From an uncultured Eubacteriales bacterium (GTDB lineage: Bacteria > Bacillota > Clostridia > Oscillospirales > CAG-382), in assembly GCA_934446675.1 (NCBI GenBank), contig CAKSEL010000008.1:61893-125892 (forward strand): a stretch of DNA of 64,000 nt. The letters are read 5' to 3'. Under the pieces are notes generated by a model. The model worked only from the letters and a program-made list of their open reading frames with translations, made no database searches and was not told the origin of the DNA. Shown piece after piece: positions 18,301 to 27,284 of the stretch. The position numbers were made by a program, and so were the translations under genes. Position 1 is the stretch's first letter; each line of letters begins with the position of its first letter.

Positions 18301-19043
18301 TAAGGGATTATGCTCGGTTCGGAAATGTACACGTCATACGGCTTATCGTTGTACGGATCGGCAAAAATGCTGAAAAAGTCCATTGATTCGGTCGGTACAT
18401 GATTTTCCGCCGTAAAATCGAGATCCTTTTCAAAAAGCGTCCACTGCCCTGCATTAAACGGCTTTAAATATACGCCGTGGTCGCCTGTGCCGCTTGTTTC
18501 GGTTGTCGTGTAGTATCTGAGATTGCAGTAAACCGCGGAATTTGCCTCGTCTGCTCTCATGTAAAACTTGAGCTTGTAACGTCTGCCGGCTTCCCACTTT
18601 ACGGGTATCTGAACAGACGCCCAGCCCGAACCTCTTACATATTTTACAACTTTTCCGCGCTCTGCATCATTGAAAAATTCCATATAGCCGTTTGACGGGC
18701 GCAGACCGTAGTATTCGTCAAGCCCGATATATGCGTTGCCGCCGAGAGCCGTGTCCTTTATAGGACGCCACAGCGCATAAAACGTCATATCCTCTGTCGG
18801 CGTAAAGGTATATTTGTAGATCCTGTCGTTCTTTTCGGTAGTCCAGCCGGCAAGATAACTGCCGTTCTTTATCACGGGTTCGCCCTGATATGTATAGGTC
18901 TTTCCGGTTTCCGTACTGACTTCCCTCACAAGTTCATCTCCGTCGTAAAACTTGAGATTGCAGTCGGCAAAAACACCGACGGTCATAATAAACGCGCATA
19001 TCAGCGATGCAAAAAGTATTCTCCCTGTTCTTTCCTTTTCCAT
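15378..19043 (-). CDS. Large secreted metallophosphoesterase with InlB-type repeats
   Basis: 1221 aa with signal peptide (cleavage after about residue 26, GVFA). Domain order: InlB/Listeria-Bacteroides-type repeat (ends MTFYALW), a beta-sandwich carbohydrate-binding-like domain (about 100-245), a second InlB-type repeat (ISYDANGG...VTLYAIW), an Ig-like part, a calcineurin-type phosphoesterase (about 440-690) with its metal motifs SDIH, ANGDLID, GNHEYD, SHVGF and GHTHSN, then a further InlB-type repeat (VTYDLNGG...TTLYAVY) and a long beta-rich tail. It is extracellular; the substrate is unknown (phosphate mono- or diester, possibly glycan- or teichoic-acid-linked). GGAG ribosome binding site. 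Divergent from an AraC gene that may control it. Confidence 0.8.
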   Translation of the reverse strand: MEKERTGRILFASLICAFIMTVGVFADCNLKFYDGDELVREVSTETGKTYTYQGEPVIKNGSYLAGWTTEKNDRIYKYTFTPTEDMTFYALWRPIKDTALGGNAYIGLDEYYGLRPSNGYMEFFNDAERGKVVKYVRGSGWASVQIPVKWEAGRRYKLKFYMRADEANSAVYCNLRYYTTTETSGTGDHGVYLKPFNAGQWTLFEKDLDFTAENHVPTESMDFFSIFADPYNDKPYDVYISEPSIIPYYKISYDANGGSGAPEDYFTLEKSVTPDSAAIPERKGFEFGGWALKNGSANAVSSVEVNGDVTLYAIWTPVSAQSFLKYTFADSVKGSAYGSINIYTTDETEGYTSAQICFADDDGILSGYTPLCDVTIADGAASYNQPYGRAFPKEATRLCVTFKKADSPDISYWYTIPENKRMDSAEKPLFTVYSVSDIHLANDYWPEMTVNRANAVKDIQQNAPDLVIANGDLIDNGVGEKFYTTLDSWFDESFNSKGIPAIAGIGNHEYDNSAYQTIGYDFDSFKAFITKQTNFVSDNYGIKIKRTGDNIFYSATVGGYKFIMIAVPYPTAPSDVGGVTYSVTDEQLKFLDEELYDAEKSGKVTFVISHVGFGEFIPFTSSGIQNPDEVAEILNRHENVFFASGHTHSNLGLDSTFVRPYENGRNFTHYNEGCLVWASGDTSIDQKYEKEYSTGQYIEIYSDKVLIKARKFMSESKFVSSGLYIIETKRAGLETPEPSMVYSSLENGSTVTALDNGNALPDGAKAEWIVNGDVVSTDAVYTVKLLPGFGGRKLMLRITYADGAYASCVSEDAFPSVKVTYDLNGGYGVDIPEGEAVVGEIYVPYTDTYKPVLDGKIFMGWSASKDASRADISVEIKGDTTLYAVYSDEPKFYFENMSAWIPNAYVAMSSVKNGVFYYDNSGKSSPDLNFEITNLSFEAEKYPIVRLKAGFNGTTGGDSIYFATAVQGYSWSKSRIPLSLKESAQADGMKIFEIDITSQDSCKDAWTGNIISLRYDPFETLGANGMTDYLVFTDKLGIFKADLTVTAPKIGAKPDTSVTLSEQSQNFAVTGVKWDADGVFESNSAKLTLTLTPNDGYEFTTSEDMLYLFTLNGEKFDSAAINSDGTATLTYGFVGKSQTVIEIGNGDTVFVRDISVTSEYDGKADIIAAVYGDDGRLSAAAVSLGVALNSGSITVKSSVSGTLKLFAFSSLDSLKCIPIEY

Positions 19044-19246
19044 TGTTATCTCTCCTTAAAAATTTTCCCTGACGTTTTTTGACCTGACAGTACCATTATC
19101 GTTAATACTATTTTATAACAGCGCCGTAAATTAAACAATGGATTTTTGTGGTGTTTTTACTGGACAAAATGACAGTATTATGATAAAATGTATCCGCGGT
19201 GCAATTTATTTAAAACTGCACGCAAGTCAACAAAGGCGGTGATACC

Positions 19247-20047
19247 GTGATAAGAAACAGACTGACATCTTTCGGCATGGAGCAATGTGAACCCGGCAAA
19301 GCTCCCGTAAGCTGCATATCCACCTTCTATATGCTGCACTTTGTACTTTCCGGCAGCGGATATTTCTGCGGCAAAAAAGTATCCGCAGGTCAGGGATTTC
19401 TGTGCAGACTCGGAAAATACGTCACATACCGGCCCGACGAAAAAGATCCGTGGAGATATGCGTGGATAAACTTTACGGATCCCGAAATCCTCGAGGAACT
19501 CGGACGCATAATACTTCCGCAGAACGCCGATATATTTGCCTTCGACGCCGAAAAACCATACGGCAGTCTTATTGACGACGCGCAGAGAATACACGACAAA
19601 GGTCTTGCCGACTTTTCATACAGCGGTTCCGCACTTTTATACTCCCTGTTTTCCTACTTCTACGTTGACAGCCACAGACTTACCGCAGGAAACGAGAAAT
19701 CCTCAAAGGAAATTCATGTCGAACGCGCAAAACAGCTTATAGAATCCGAATTTAATAACCCGGATTTTACAATATCCTCCCTTTCTTCGCGGCTCGGAAT
19801 AGACCGTGCGTATCTGCGCAGCATTTTCTGCGAGATCTGCGGAATTTCCCCGAAAGAATACCTGACTCAGACGCGTATGGCTCATGCGCGGGAGTTTCTT
19901 GCCTCGACCACAATGCCGGTAAACATAGTCGCGCAGTCTGTCGGATACAAGGACGCACTCTGGTTTTCAAAGATGTTCAAAAAGCTGTATACCGGTAGTC
20001 CGACAGATTACCGCACAAAGCACGGACTTGACGCCGGAAAGCTCTGA
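19247..20047 (+). CDS. AraC-family transcriptional regulator
   Basis: 266 aa, GTG start about 7 bases after AAAGGCGG. The N-terminal cupin-like sensor (about 1-150, AraC ligand-binding pattern FVLSGSGYF...GQGFL) is followed by two helix-turn-helix motifs (about 170-260; FTISSLSSRLGIDRAYLRS and PVNIVAQSVGYKDALWFSK). Divergent from the secreted phosphoesterase gene, so that is its likely target. Ligand unknown, probably a sugar. Confidence 0.88.
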   Translation: MIRNRLTSFGMEQCEPGKAPVSCISTFYMLHFVLSGSGYFCGKKVSAGQGFLCRLGKYVTYRPDEKDPWRYAWINFTDPEILEELGRIILPQNADIFAFDAEKPYGSLIDDAQRIHDKGLADFSYSGSALLYSLFSYFYVDSHRLTAGNEKSSKEIHVERAKQLIESEFNNPDFTISSLSSRLGIDRAYLRSIFCEICGISPKEYLTQTRMAHAREFLASTTMPVNIVAQSVGYKDALWFSKMFKKLYTGSPTDYRTKHGLDAGKL

Positions 20048-20059
20048 GCAAACAAAAAA

Positions 20060-20123
20060 GCCTTACGGCTCACGTTCCGCAAGGCAAAAAATCTAATATT
20101 AAAGCGGACAAAAATATGTCCGC
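20060..20123. terminator. Two hairpin terminators between convergent genes
   Basis: GCCTTaCGG/CCGcAAGGC (20060-20085) followed by a run of A, and GCGGAC/GTCCGC (20104-20123) followed by a T-run. The two serve the AraC gene and the opposing yitT-like gene. Confidence 0.65.
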
Positions 20124-20128
20124 CGTTT

Positions 20129-20986
20129 TTATTTATATACGTGAAAGCCGTTTCCGACAATCTGCGTGGATTCCGAGAAAATTATAAACGCACCGCTGTC
20201 AATTTCGAGTATCTTTTTCTGAAACGCGGGCATTTCGTTTTCTTTAAGCGCACAGACAAGCATTTTCGTGCCGCTGCCCGTATATGCTCCGGTTGCGTCA
20301 AGCAGCGTAACACCTCTCGGAGATGTCGAAACAAGCTTTTTTGCTATTTTTTCTCCGTCCGTGCTGACTACAAACGCAAGCTTTGAAACATTCAGCTTTT
20401 TTATGAGCAGATCAATGGCATACGACGAAACAAACAGCGAAACAATGCCGTAAAGCGAAAGCTCAACGCTCTTAAATGTCACAAGCGATACCGCAACTAT
20501 AAGTACGTTTACGAAAAGCAGAAGCTGTCCTATCGGAAACTGCGTAAACTTACTCTGTATCAGTCTTCCGACTATGTCCGTGCCGCCGGTCGAAGCTCCG
20601 GCAACAAGCGTAAGTCCTATTCCGAAACCGTACAGCACCGAACCTATGACAGACGCAAGAAACAGATCGTCCGTCACCGGCGGAAAATACGCAAGCAGCT
20701 GCATAAATCCCGACAAAAGCACCGTGCACGCAAGAGTTTTCCATACGAAGTCCCTGCCCAGCACCTTAAATCCGACAGCTAACAGCACCACATTTATAAC
20801 TGCGTTCGATACTCCCGGCTGAATTCCGGCAGTGTGGTATAGCAAAGTCGATATACCCGAAACTCCGCCGCTTACGATCTTATCCGGAAGATAAAACAGG
20901 CTTATAGCCGCCGCTGTAAGAAAAACGCCTGAGATTACAAAAAAGAAATTTCTGATTGCCGAAATTTTAACCGATCTGTCCGTCAT
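20129..20986 (-). CDS. YitT family membrane protein
   Basis: 285 aa. Five or so hydrophobic helices in the first 200 residues (for example FFFVISGVFLTAAAISLFYL) carrying the family patterns GGVSGISTLLYH and GASTGGTDIVGRLI, followed by a soluble C-terminal DUF2179 domain (FVVSTDGEKI...IIFSES). The family is widespread in Firmicutes with no agreed function. It lies just after the kinase-like gene but a terminator separates them. Confidence 0.88.
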   Translation of the reverse strand: MTDRSVKISAIRNFFFVISGVFLTAAAISLFYLPDKIVSGGVSGISTLLYHTAGIQPGVSNAVINVVLLAVGFKVLGRDFVWKTLACTVLLSGFMQLLAYFPPVTDDLFLASVIGSVLYGFGIGLTLVAGASTGGTDIVGRLIQSKFTQFPIGQLLLFVNVLIVAVSLVTFKSVELSLYGIVSLFVSSYAIDLLIKKLNVSKLAFVVSTDGEKIAKKLVSTSPRGVTLLDATGAYTGSGTKMLVCALKENEMPAFQKKILEIDSGAFIIFSESTQIVGNGFHVYK

Positions 20987-21006
20987 AACCCGTATTCACC
21001 CAAAAA

Positions 21007-21029
21007 GCCGCGGCAAAGCAAACCGCGGC
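21007..21029 (-). terminator. Terminator of the cytidylate kinase-like gene
   Basis: GCCGCGG/CCGCGGC hairpin followed by TTTTT on the minus strand. Confidence 0.7.
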
Positions 21030-21056
21030 AATATTTTTTCCTTTATACAAAAAGCG

Positions 21057-21671
21057 TTATTTAATTCTGTTCTTTACATATTCTATAATAAGCTCGGCAC
21101 AGCCGTCCCAGCCTATTCTGTCGGAATTGAGACACAGATCGAACTGCGTGCTGTCACTCCAGCGCTTGCCGGTGTAATAATAGTAGAAATCGGCGCGCTC
21201 TTTATCGGTTTTCTTTATGCGCTTTTCAGCCTGGGCAGGGCTGAGCGAAAATCTTTCGCACACCGTCTTTACGCAAACGTCAAACGGAGCCTGTATGTTA
21301 AAGCTGAAAACGTTGTCGAGATCAGCCAATACAAAATTCGACGCTCTGCCGATAGCGACAAAGGATTCCGTTGCCGCAAGCTTTCTCATCACCTGAGCCT
21401 GATAGTTGAACAGGTTTTCCTCCGACGCAAACTCCTTGCTGTCCGGCGGTATCACTCCGCCTTCAAACACGCCTCTGCGCGCAAAAACCGGAAGCTTTAC
21501 CTTTTCGTCGTTGCGTATGAAATATTTTTCATTTATTCCGCTCTCGTCCGACGCCATTTTGAGTATTTCTTCATCGTAATACTTGATTCCGAGCTGCTTT
21601 GCAACAGACTGTCCTATTGTCTTTCCTCCGCTGCCGAATCCGCGCTCAACGGTAATAACGAAATTTTTCAT
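21057..21671 (-). CDS. Cytidylate kinase-like family protein
   Basis: 204 aa from the ATG at 21671 (MKNFVITVERGFGSGGKTIG), which has GAGGT about 7 bases upstream; a TTG two codons earlier is possible. The P-loop GFGSGGKT fits the cytidylate kinase-like (AAA_26) family rather than canonical Cmk, and the later arginine-rich lid (ERFSLSPAQAEKRIKKTD) is also typical. Likely a small nucleoside-phosphate kinase; substrate unproven. Monocistronic. Confidence 0.8.
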   Translation of the reverse strand: MKNFVITVERGFGSGGKTIGQSVAKQLGIKYYDEEILKMASDESGINEKYFIRNDEKVKLPVFARRGVFEGGVIPPDSKEFASEENLFNYQAQVMRKLAATESFVAIGRASNFVLADLDNVFSFNIQAPFDVCVKTVCERFSLSPAQAEKRIKKTDKERADFYYYYTGKRWSDSTQFDLCLNSDRIGWDGCAELIIEYVKNRIK

Positions 21672-21917
21672 AAACAATACCTCGTTTTAGAATTTATGAT
21701 GTACTTTCATTACTATTTTATCACCCGCCGCAAAATAAATCAATAGTGTAAGAAAAAATATACAATTTCTACTCATTTTGATAAATTCGGCGCAAAAAAA
21801 TCGTTGCAAATGTATATTTGTTAATAAATTTTGTGGTAAAATTCTTATATAATTTTTTATATTTATATTCAATTTTCACAAAGTGCAAAATACATATCAC
21901 AGGGGAGAGTATCACGC

Positions 21918-24900
21918 ATGAAAAAAACAAGACTTATCGCGGCAGGACTGGTTTCGCTTATGCTTGCGTTTCCTTGCTTTGCGGCACAGCCGGCGGAACA
22001 GGCGCCGCAGGCTGAAAACATCAAGACTTCGGCATACTCGGAAGAACAGCCGACGGCATATCTGTTTTCGGATATTGACACCGCCGCAAAACCGTCCGAT
22101 GCTTTAAGCGCCGGCAATGCAGTTATGCTGTGCGCACGCTTTTTTGCAAGCCTTAACGGAGAGCTTTCGGATTCCGGAATTACCGACATTGCCTCTGCAA
22201 AAAGCTATGCGCTCAAAAACGGACTTTACGACAGCACCGTAATACCGTCCTTTGACGGCGACATAACAAGAGCTCAGTTTGCGTATATGCTCTCAAAGGC
22301 TTTCGTTGAAAATCAGCCCGAAAGCATAAATTCCGTTTCCGATATTCCGGACATGGCAGGCGTTTACAAATCGGCGGCGCTCATGCTCTACAACGCCGGA
22401 ATATTTACAGGAAAAGATTCATACGGAAATTTCTTTCCGTCGGACACAATAACCTATTCGCAGGCAAAAACAGTTTTTGAAAGAATCTGCGTTCCTCAGA
22501 GCAGAGTGCGTTTCTCGACAGGAAACAAGAACCGAGAGGCTTATTATCTCATAGACGACTTTTTGATGAGTATTCCCGTAAGATCAAAGCCGCATCTTGC
22601 GTCCGGCTGGAACGGCGATTATTCGGGCGATATAAGCTTCAGCGGAAAAACAGCTTTCACAAACACGCTCACAGACGTGAGCACAAACAGCGGAGTCTCG
22701 ATATACCGAAAGTTCTATCCGCAGTATTCCGGCGTTCTTACGCTTGAGACTGCAATCAAACTCAATTACGGCAAAAACGGACTTGAAGTATATTTTTCCG
22801 ACGAAACCGGCAGCCGCGTTTTCGGAATATCCACCTACGGCGGCAGGATCTGGGCAAACGGAAAAAGCGACGGCGCAACGTCGTATACCTCCTTTGAGGC
22901 AGGCTCGGTTCTTCGCATAAAGCTGGAGCTTGACACTGACAGCCAAAAAGCAAAGGTCTATGTCTGCGGAAACTATCTCGGAGAGTTTGAAACAGGCAAC
23001 ATAAACGGCGGAATAAACAAGCTCACGGCAGGAACCACCGACAATGGCATTGTAACCGCGACCGTCGAACAGGTACATCTTTACAGGGATTATCTCGTAA
23101 ACGACGTTTTCAGAATGTACGAGCCGGGTACAGGAATAAGCGCGTCATGGGAGGTTACGGGAAACATCGTAACCGAAAAGATACTGTCTAACGCCGTGAA
23201 TACCGGAGATGTATACAGTGCGAAAATGACCGCGGCGGCAAATCAGACGTCAAAAGCATACAAACCGTTTGAGAAAACCTCCGGCAAAGTGGTTTCGGAA
23301 GTCTACATACTGCTGCCCGGCGTTACCGACGGCGCTTACATCTCCCTGCTTGCCGACGGCGGCACGGTCATAAAAGTAAACACAGCCGACAGCAAATTTT
23401 ACTGCGGAAACACATACCTTCGCGATTTTTCAAACAATATCTGGCAGCTTGTGCGCATAGAAGCCGACTTTGACAAGGGCACGGCTCTTATTAAGATAGA
23501 CGGAAAGACAGTTGCCGAAAACATTAAGATTTCCGGCACATACGCAAACGGTATAGAAATAGGCTTCTGCCCGAAAACAGACGCCGTTATGTGGTTCGAC
23601 GACGCCGAAGTTTTCCGCGCATACGAATATGACGACTATGTTCCCGTTCCCAAAAAGCTTGAAACAGACTATCTTCTTTCCATGAGCGTCTGCAACCTCT
23701 GGAGAAACGGCTCGCACTACGGCTGGGACTACATTTCGTCATACGAGGAGCTTACTCCCGTTCTCGGCTATTACGACGAGGGCAGCCCCGAAGAAATGGA
23801 CTGGGAGATAAAATATCTTGTCGAACACGGATTTTCAACATATCATATGTGCTGGTACACTCCCGACGGAGACGCGAAAGTTCCCATTAAAAAGCCGCGC
23901 ATGGTTGACGCTTTCCACGACGGATATTTCAACGCAAAATACTCCGATATGCTGGACTTTTCAATAATGTGGGAAAACGCAAATTCTTCCTCGACCACAC
24001 TCGAAAACTTCAAGAACAACATCTGGAATTACTGGAAGGAATGGTATTTCTCCGACAGCAGATACTTCACCATTGACAACAAGCCTTACCTTACAATATA
24101 CAACACCGATTACTTTATGAATATGTGCGGCGGAGAACAAGGCACAAAAGAAGTTATAGCATGGATGAAAGAAGATATAAAATCTCTCGGCTATGACGGT
24201 CTTATCGTCACCTTCACCGGACTCGGCAACAGCGGAACCCAGAACACAAAGCTTAAAAACACCGGCTGTGACGGGCTTATCGGTTATGCAATAGGCTCTA
24301 TGGGCTATGACCTCGGCGTAAACAAGCAGCTTATAACCACAGGCTACAATCTTGCAAAACAAAGCGGACTTGACGCGCTTGCACTTGCCGGAACCGGCTT
24401 TAACATAATCGGCTGGAATCAGTCGCGCACGCCTCTCATGTCTCCCGCGGATTTCACAACGCTGCTCACATGGTTCAGAGACGAACAGATGGCAAAATTC
24501 TCGTCAAAACCTTATGACGAACAGTGGAAAAGCAAGTTTATTCAGTTCGACACCTGGAACGAATACGGCGAAGGACACTATCTGTTCCCGACGAAAAAAT
24601 ACGGTTTCGGCTATCTTGACGCCGCGGCAAAGGTTTTCGCAAAAAATCCCTCTCAATATTCCACCTCCGTAAATACCGTGCCGACAACCGCGCAGAAAGA
24701 ACGCATAACAAGGCTCTATCCCGACTATTACACTCATTTAAGACGTGAATTTCTGGTACAGGAGTCAGCCGGAGCGCCGGAAGAGACAGTTTTGAGCCTT
24801 GATTTTACCGATTCCGACGCAAAAAACAAATTCTCTTATTCCGACTTTAAGGCAGGCGCCGGATTTTCAACCTCCGACGGTTTTACGGGTACTGCTTCAA

Positions 24901-26681
24901 GCACCGACCCTAAAATATGGTACAAAAAAAGCTCGACTTACGAAAAGATCGTAACTGCACGCGATGTTGACGTTATACACGTACAGATGAGCTCGTCTAT
25001 GGCGTCCAATGCAAAGATATATTTCAGAACAAGCACCGACAGTGTGTGGAATGAGGCAAAGGGCTTTGATTTCGGCGTCGGAAAAACCGCTGAACTTACG
25101 GATTATTACATAGAAACACTTTCAAATTCACTCTGGACGGACGATATTTATTCCATACGTCTTGATCCCGGCGCAATAACAAATGCCGACGTAAAAGTGA
25201 CAAAGCTCGAATTCATGAAGTATTCGGATTCGCAAAGACCGTTTACCGTAACGGTTGACGGCACGGGGGCTTCTCTCAAGTTCGACGAAACGCGCGAAAT
25301 TCTCCCGTCGGAGCTTTACATAGCACTGCGCGAGGATTCATGCCTTCTGAATCTGCTGCACATAAGCTTTGAATGGAACAGAAACGGCGGAATTTTAAAA
25401 CTCAAAGCGCCCGACAGAACCGAGTATGTGTTTACCGTCGGCAGCAGCACGGCTTACATAAACGAAAAGCCCGTAAAGCTTGACAGAGCCGTAGAATTTT
25501 ACGACGCAATGCCTGTCATTCCGATTATAAGTATTCTTAAAAAGTCGGGATATGATTACATCTATGTGCCCAAAGACAGAAGCCTTGAGGTTTATCTGCT
25601 TTCAAAGAGCACAACGCTTGAAACTATTTACGGCGGCGACGCCGAAAATCCCGACAGCACCTCTTTCTATTCCGGAAATAACAATATCACGGTAAAATCG
25701 GTTCCCGATCCCGAAAACAGCTTAAACCGCATATGGAAAGTCACCGGACAGAATTCGCAGGTGTGGTCATACATAAGAACAAGCTACAAATTTACTGCCG
25801 GAACCACCTATACCGTTGACTTTGACGCAAAGCTTGACGGGCTTCACAACGGCGACACCTCGGTAAGCTGCGGTCTGTATTTCAATCCGAGATACGCAGA
25901 CACTGCCGCGACAGATCCCGAAAGACGCTACGATCACGCAAAAACCGTAAAAATACTCAGCGTTTCGGACGGCTGGGTACATATAAAGCATACCTTTACC
26001 GTAAACGATACGTATTATTCCGACGAAAGCAAAATCAAAGACGAACTTTCGATCTTCATAAACCCCGTACAGCTCTCCGACGGCACATATTCGGCAGCCG
26101 ACTTCAGCATTGACAACTTCGTGCTGCACAAGCACACCAAGCCCTTTGAGCTCAGAAACGGCGACGCCGAAAGCGATGACGACACCGCATTCTTCGGAGG
26201 TTCAAATATGCTGAATGTCGAACGCATACAGGATCCGGATAACGCGCAAAATCACGTCTGGTCGGTTACAAATACCAACACCTCGGACGCATCATGGTCA
26301 TACATACGTCAGGAAACAGCCTTTACCGCAGCCTGCACATACAAGGTTTCGTTTGACATAAAGCTGCTTTCCCTCTCGGACGGTTCGGATATAAAAGACG
26401 CGTCGGTAAATCTCAATCCGAGATACTACGACATACAGCAGCTTGACATACAGAACAAATACGACCACCCTGTTTCGGCATCAAAAAGCATTTCCGCTTC
26501 CGACGGCTGGGTTCATCTTGAATACACCTTTACCGTCGCTCCCTACTACGATCCCGAAATACACCCGTCGGGACTGCCAAAGGATCAGATCACGGTATTT
26601 GTAAATCCGCGTCAAAATCCTGCCGGAGTTACTCTCGGAGTAAACTTCTTAATAGACAATTTCAAGGTAAGCATGGTCTGA
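21918..26681 (+). CDS. S-layer-anchored GH99-like (WbsX-type) glycan-active protein with two C-terminal CBM-like domains
   Basis: 1587 aa with signal peptide (MKKTRLIAAGLVSLMLAFP, cleavage after CFA). N-terminal S-layer-homology-like repeats (about 50-195; ITRAQFAYMLSKAF and ITYSQAKTVFERI) suggest cell-wall attachment. Two beta-sandwich modules (about 200-580) precede a GH99/WbsX-like catalytic region (about 585-920) with Trp-rich motifs YHMCWY, DFSIMWEN and FDTWNEYGEGHYL. Then a stalk-like segment (about 1110-1235) and two related CBM-like domains of about 165 residues (from NPDSTSFYSGN and from DDDTAFFGGSN), an internal duplication. Predicted to bind or cleave mannose- or fucose-type glycans at the cell surface; linkage not readable. 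Confidence 0.78.
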   Translation: MKKTRLIAAGLVSLMLAFPCFAAQPAEQAPQAENIKTSAYSEEQPTAYLFSDIDTAAKPSDALSAGNAVMLCARFFASLNGELSDSGITDIASAKSYALKNGLYDSTVIPSFDGDITRAQFAYMLSKAFVENQPESINSVSDIPDMAGVYKSAALMLYNAGIFTGKDSYGNFFPSDTITYSQAKTVFERICVPQSRVRFSTGNKNREAYYLIDDFLMSIPVRSKPHLASGWNGDYSGDISFSGKTAFTNTLTDVSTNSGVSIYRKFYPQYSGVLTLETAIKLNYGKNGLEVYFSDETGSRVFGISTYGGRIWANGKSDGATSYTSFEAGSVLRIKLELDTDSQKAKVYVCGNYLGEFETGNINGGINKLTAGTTDNGIVTATVEQVHLYRDYLVNDVFRMYEPGTGISASWEVTGNIVTEKILSNAVNTGDVYSAKMTAAANQTSKAYKPFEKTSGKVVSEVYILLPGVTDGAYISLLADGGTVIKVNTADSKFYCGNTYLRDFSNNIWQLVRIEADFDKGTALIKIDGKTVAENIKISGTYANGIEIGFCPKTDAVMWFDDAEVFRAYEYDDYVPVPKKLETDYLLSMSVCNLWRNGSHYGWDYISSYEELTPVLGYYDEGSPEEMDWEIKYLVEHGFSTYHMCWYTPDGDAKVPIKKPRMVDAFHDGYFNAKYSDMLDFSIMWENANSSSTTLENFKNNIWNYWKEWYFSDSRYFTIDNKPYLTIYNTDYFMNMCGGEQGTKEVIAWMKEDIKSLGYDGLIVTFTGLGNSGTQNTKLKNTGCDGLIGYAIGSMGYDLGVNKQLITTGYNLAKQSGLDALALAGTGFNIIGWNQSRTPLMSPADFTTLLTWFRDEQMAKFSSKPYDEQWKSKFIQFDTWNEYGEGHYLFPTKKYGFGYLDAAAKVFAKNPSQYSTSVNTVPTTAQKERITRLYPDYYTHLRREFLVQESAGAPEETVLSLDFTDSDAKNKFSYSDFKAGAGFSTSDGFTGTASSTDPKIWYKKSSTYEKIVTARDVDVIHVQMSSSMASNAKIYFRTSTDSVWNEAKGFDFGVGKTAELTDYYIETLSNSLWTDDIYSIRLDPGAITNADVKVTKLEFMKYSDSQRPFTVTVDGTGASLKFDETREILPSELYIALREDSCLLNLLHISFEWNRNGGILKLKAPDRTEYVFTVGSSTAYINEKPVKLDRAVEFYDAMPVIPIISILKKSGYDYIYVPKDRSLEVYLLSKSTTLETIYGGDAENPDSTSFYSGNNNITVKSVPDPENSLNRIWKVTGQNSQVWSYIRTSYKFTAGTTYTVDFDAKLDGLHNGDTSVSCGLYFNPRYADTAATDPERRYDHAKTVKILSVSDGWVHIKHTFTVNDTYYSDESKIKDELSIFINPVQLSDGTYSAADFSIDNFVLHKHTKPFELRNGDAESDDDTAFFGGSNMLNVERIQDPDNAQNHVWSVTNTNTSDASWSYIRQETAFTAACTYKVSFDIKLLSLSDGSDIKDASVNLNPRYYDIQQLDIQNKYDHPVSASKSISASDGWVHLEYTFTVAPYYDPEIHPSGLPKDQITVFVNPRQNPAGVTLGVNFLIDNFKVSMV

Positions 26682-26702
26682 ATATAAAACAATAAACAAA
26701 AG

Positions 26703-26737
26703 TCCTGCACGAAACTCAGAAAATGAGCCGTGCAGGA
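26703..26737 (+). terminator. Terminator of the GH99-like gene
   Basis: TCCTGCACG/CGTGCAGGA hairpin followed by a T-rich tract. Confidence 0.75.
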
Positions 26738-26845
26738 TATATTTTTACACTTTTTTCTTGCTTTTATCTGCGGTTTGACTCTGCCGCAAGATTAAAACTC
26801 CGTCAGACAGGATAAGTTTTCTCCGTATCACGCTTTGTCCGGAAA

Positions 26846-27280
26846 TTACAGATTCTGATACTGTTCCACCGCAAGCCTGTCGCAGATCTCGTTGTATTCG
26901 TGTCCGGCGTGTCCCTTTATCCACTCATACGTTATTTTGTGGACTTCGGAAAGGCAGAGCAGCTTTTCCCAAAGATCGGGATTGAGCGCGGGTTTTCCGT
27001 CCGACTTTTTCCAGCCCTTGCTTTTCCATGATCTTGCCCAGCCCTTTGTCATGCCGTCAACAAGATATTTGGAGTCGGACACAAGATGTACCTCGCAAGG
27101 TTCCGTAAGCGCCGAAAGTCCCTCTATTGCGGCGGTAAGCTCCATTCTGTTGTTTGTGGTCGATCTTTCTCCGCCGCTTATGCGCTTTTCTCTGCCGTTG
27201 TATACGAGAACCGCACCCCAGCCTCCGGGACCGGGGTTTCCGCTGCAAGCGCCGTCTGTGTAAAGTGATACCTTTTTCAA
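26846..27280 (-). CDS. rnhA: Ribonuclease HI
   Basis: 144 aa. Degrades RNA in RNA-DNA hybrids. The catalytic carboxylates are visible: D in LYTDGACSGNPG, E in NNRMELTA, D in HLVSDSKYL and D in NEICDRLA. The start is a TTG 8 bases after GGAG; that GGAG overlaps the stop codon of the upstream 583-aa gene, so translation is probably coupled. A housekeeping enzyme placed as the second gene of an accessory transcript. Confidence 0.95.
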   Translation of the reverse strand: MKKVSLYTDGACSGNPGPGGWGAVLVYNGREKRISGGERSTTNNRMELTAAIEGLSALTEPCEVHLVSDSKYLVDGMTKGWARSWKSKGWKKSDGKPALNPDLWEKLLCLSEVHKITYEWIKGHAGHEYNEICDRLAVEQYQNL

Positions 27281-27284
27281 ATTA

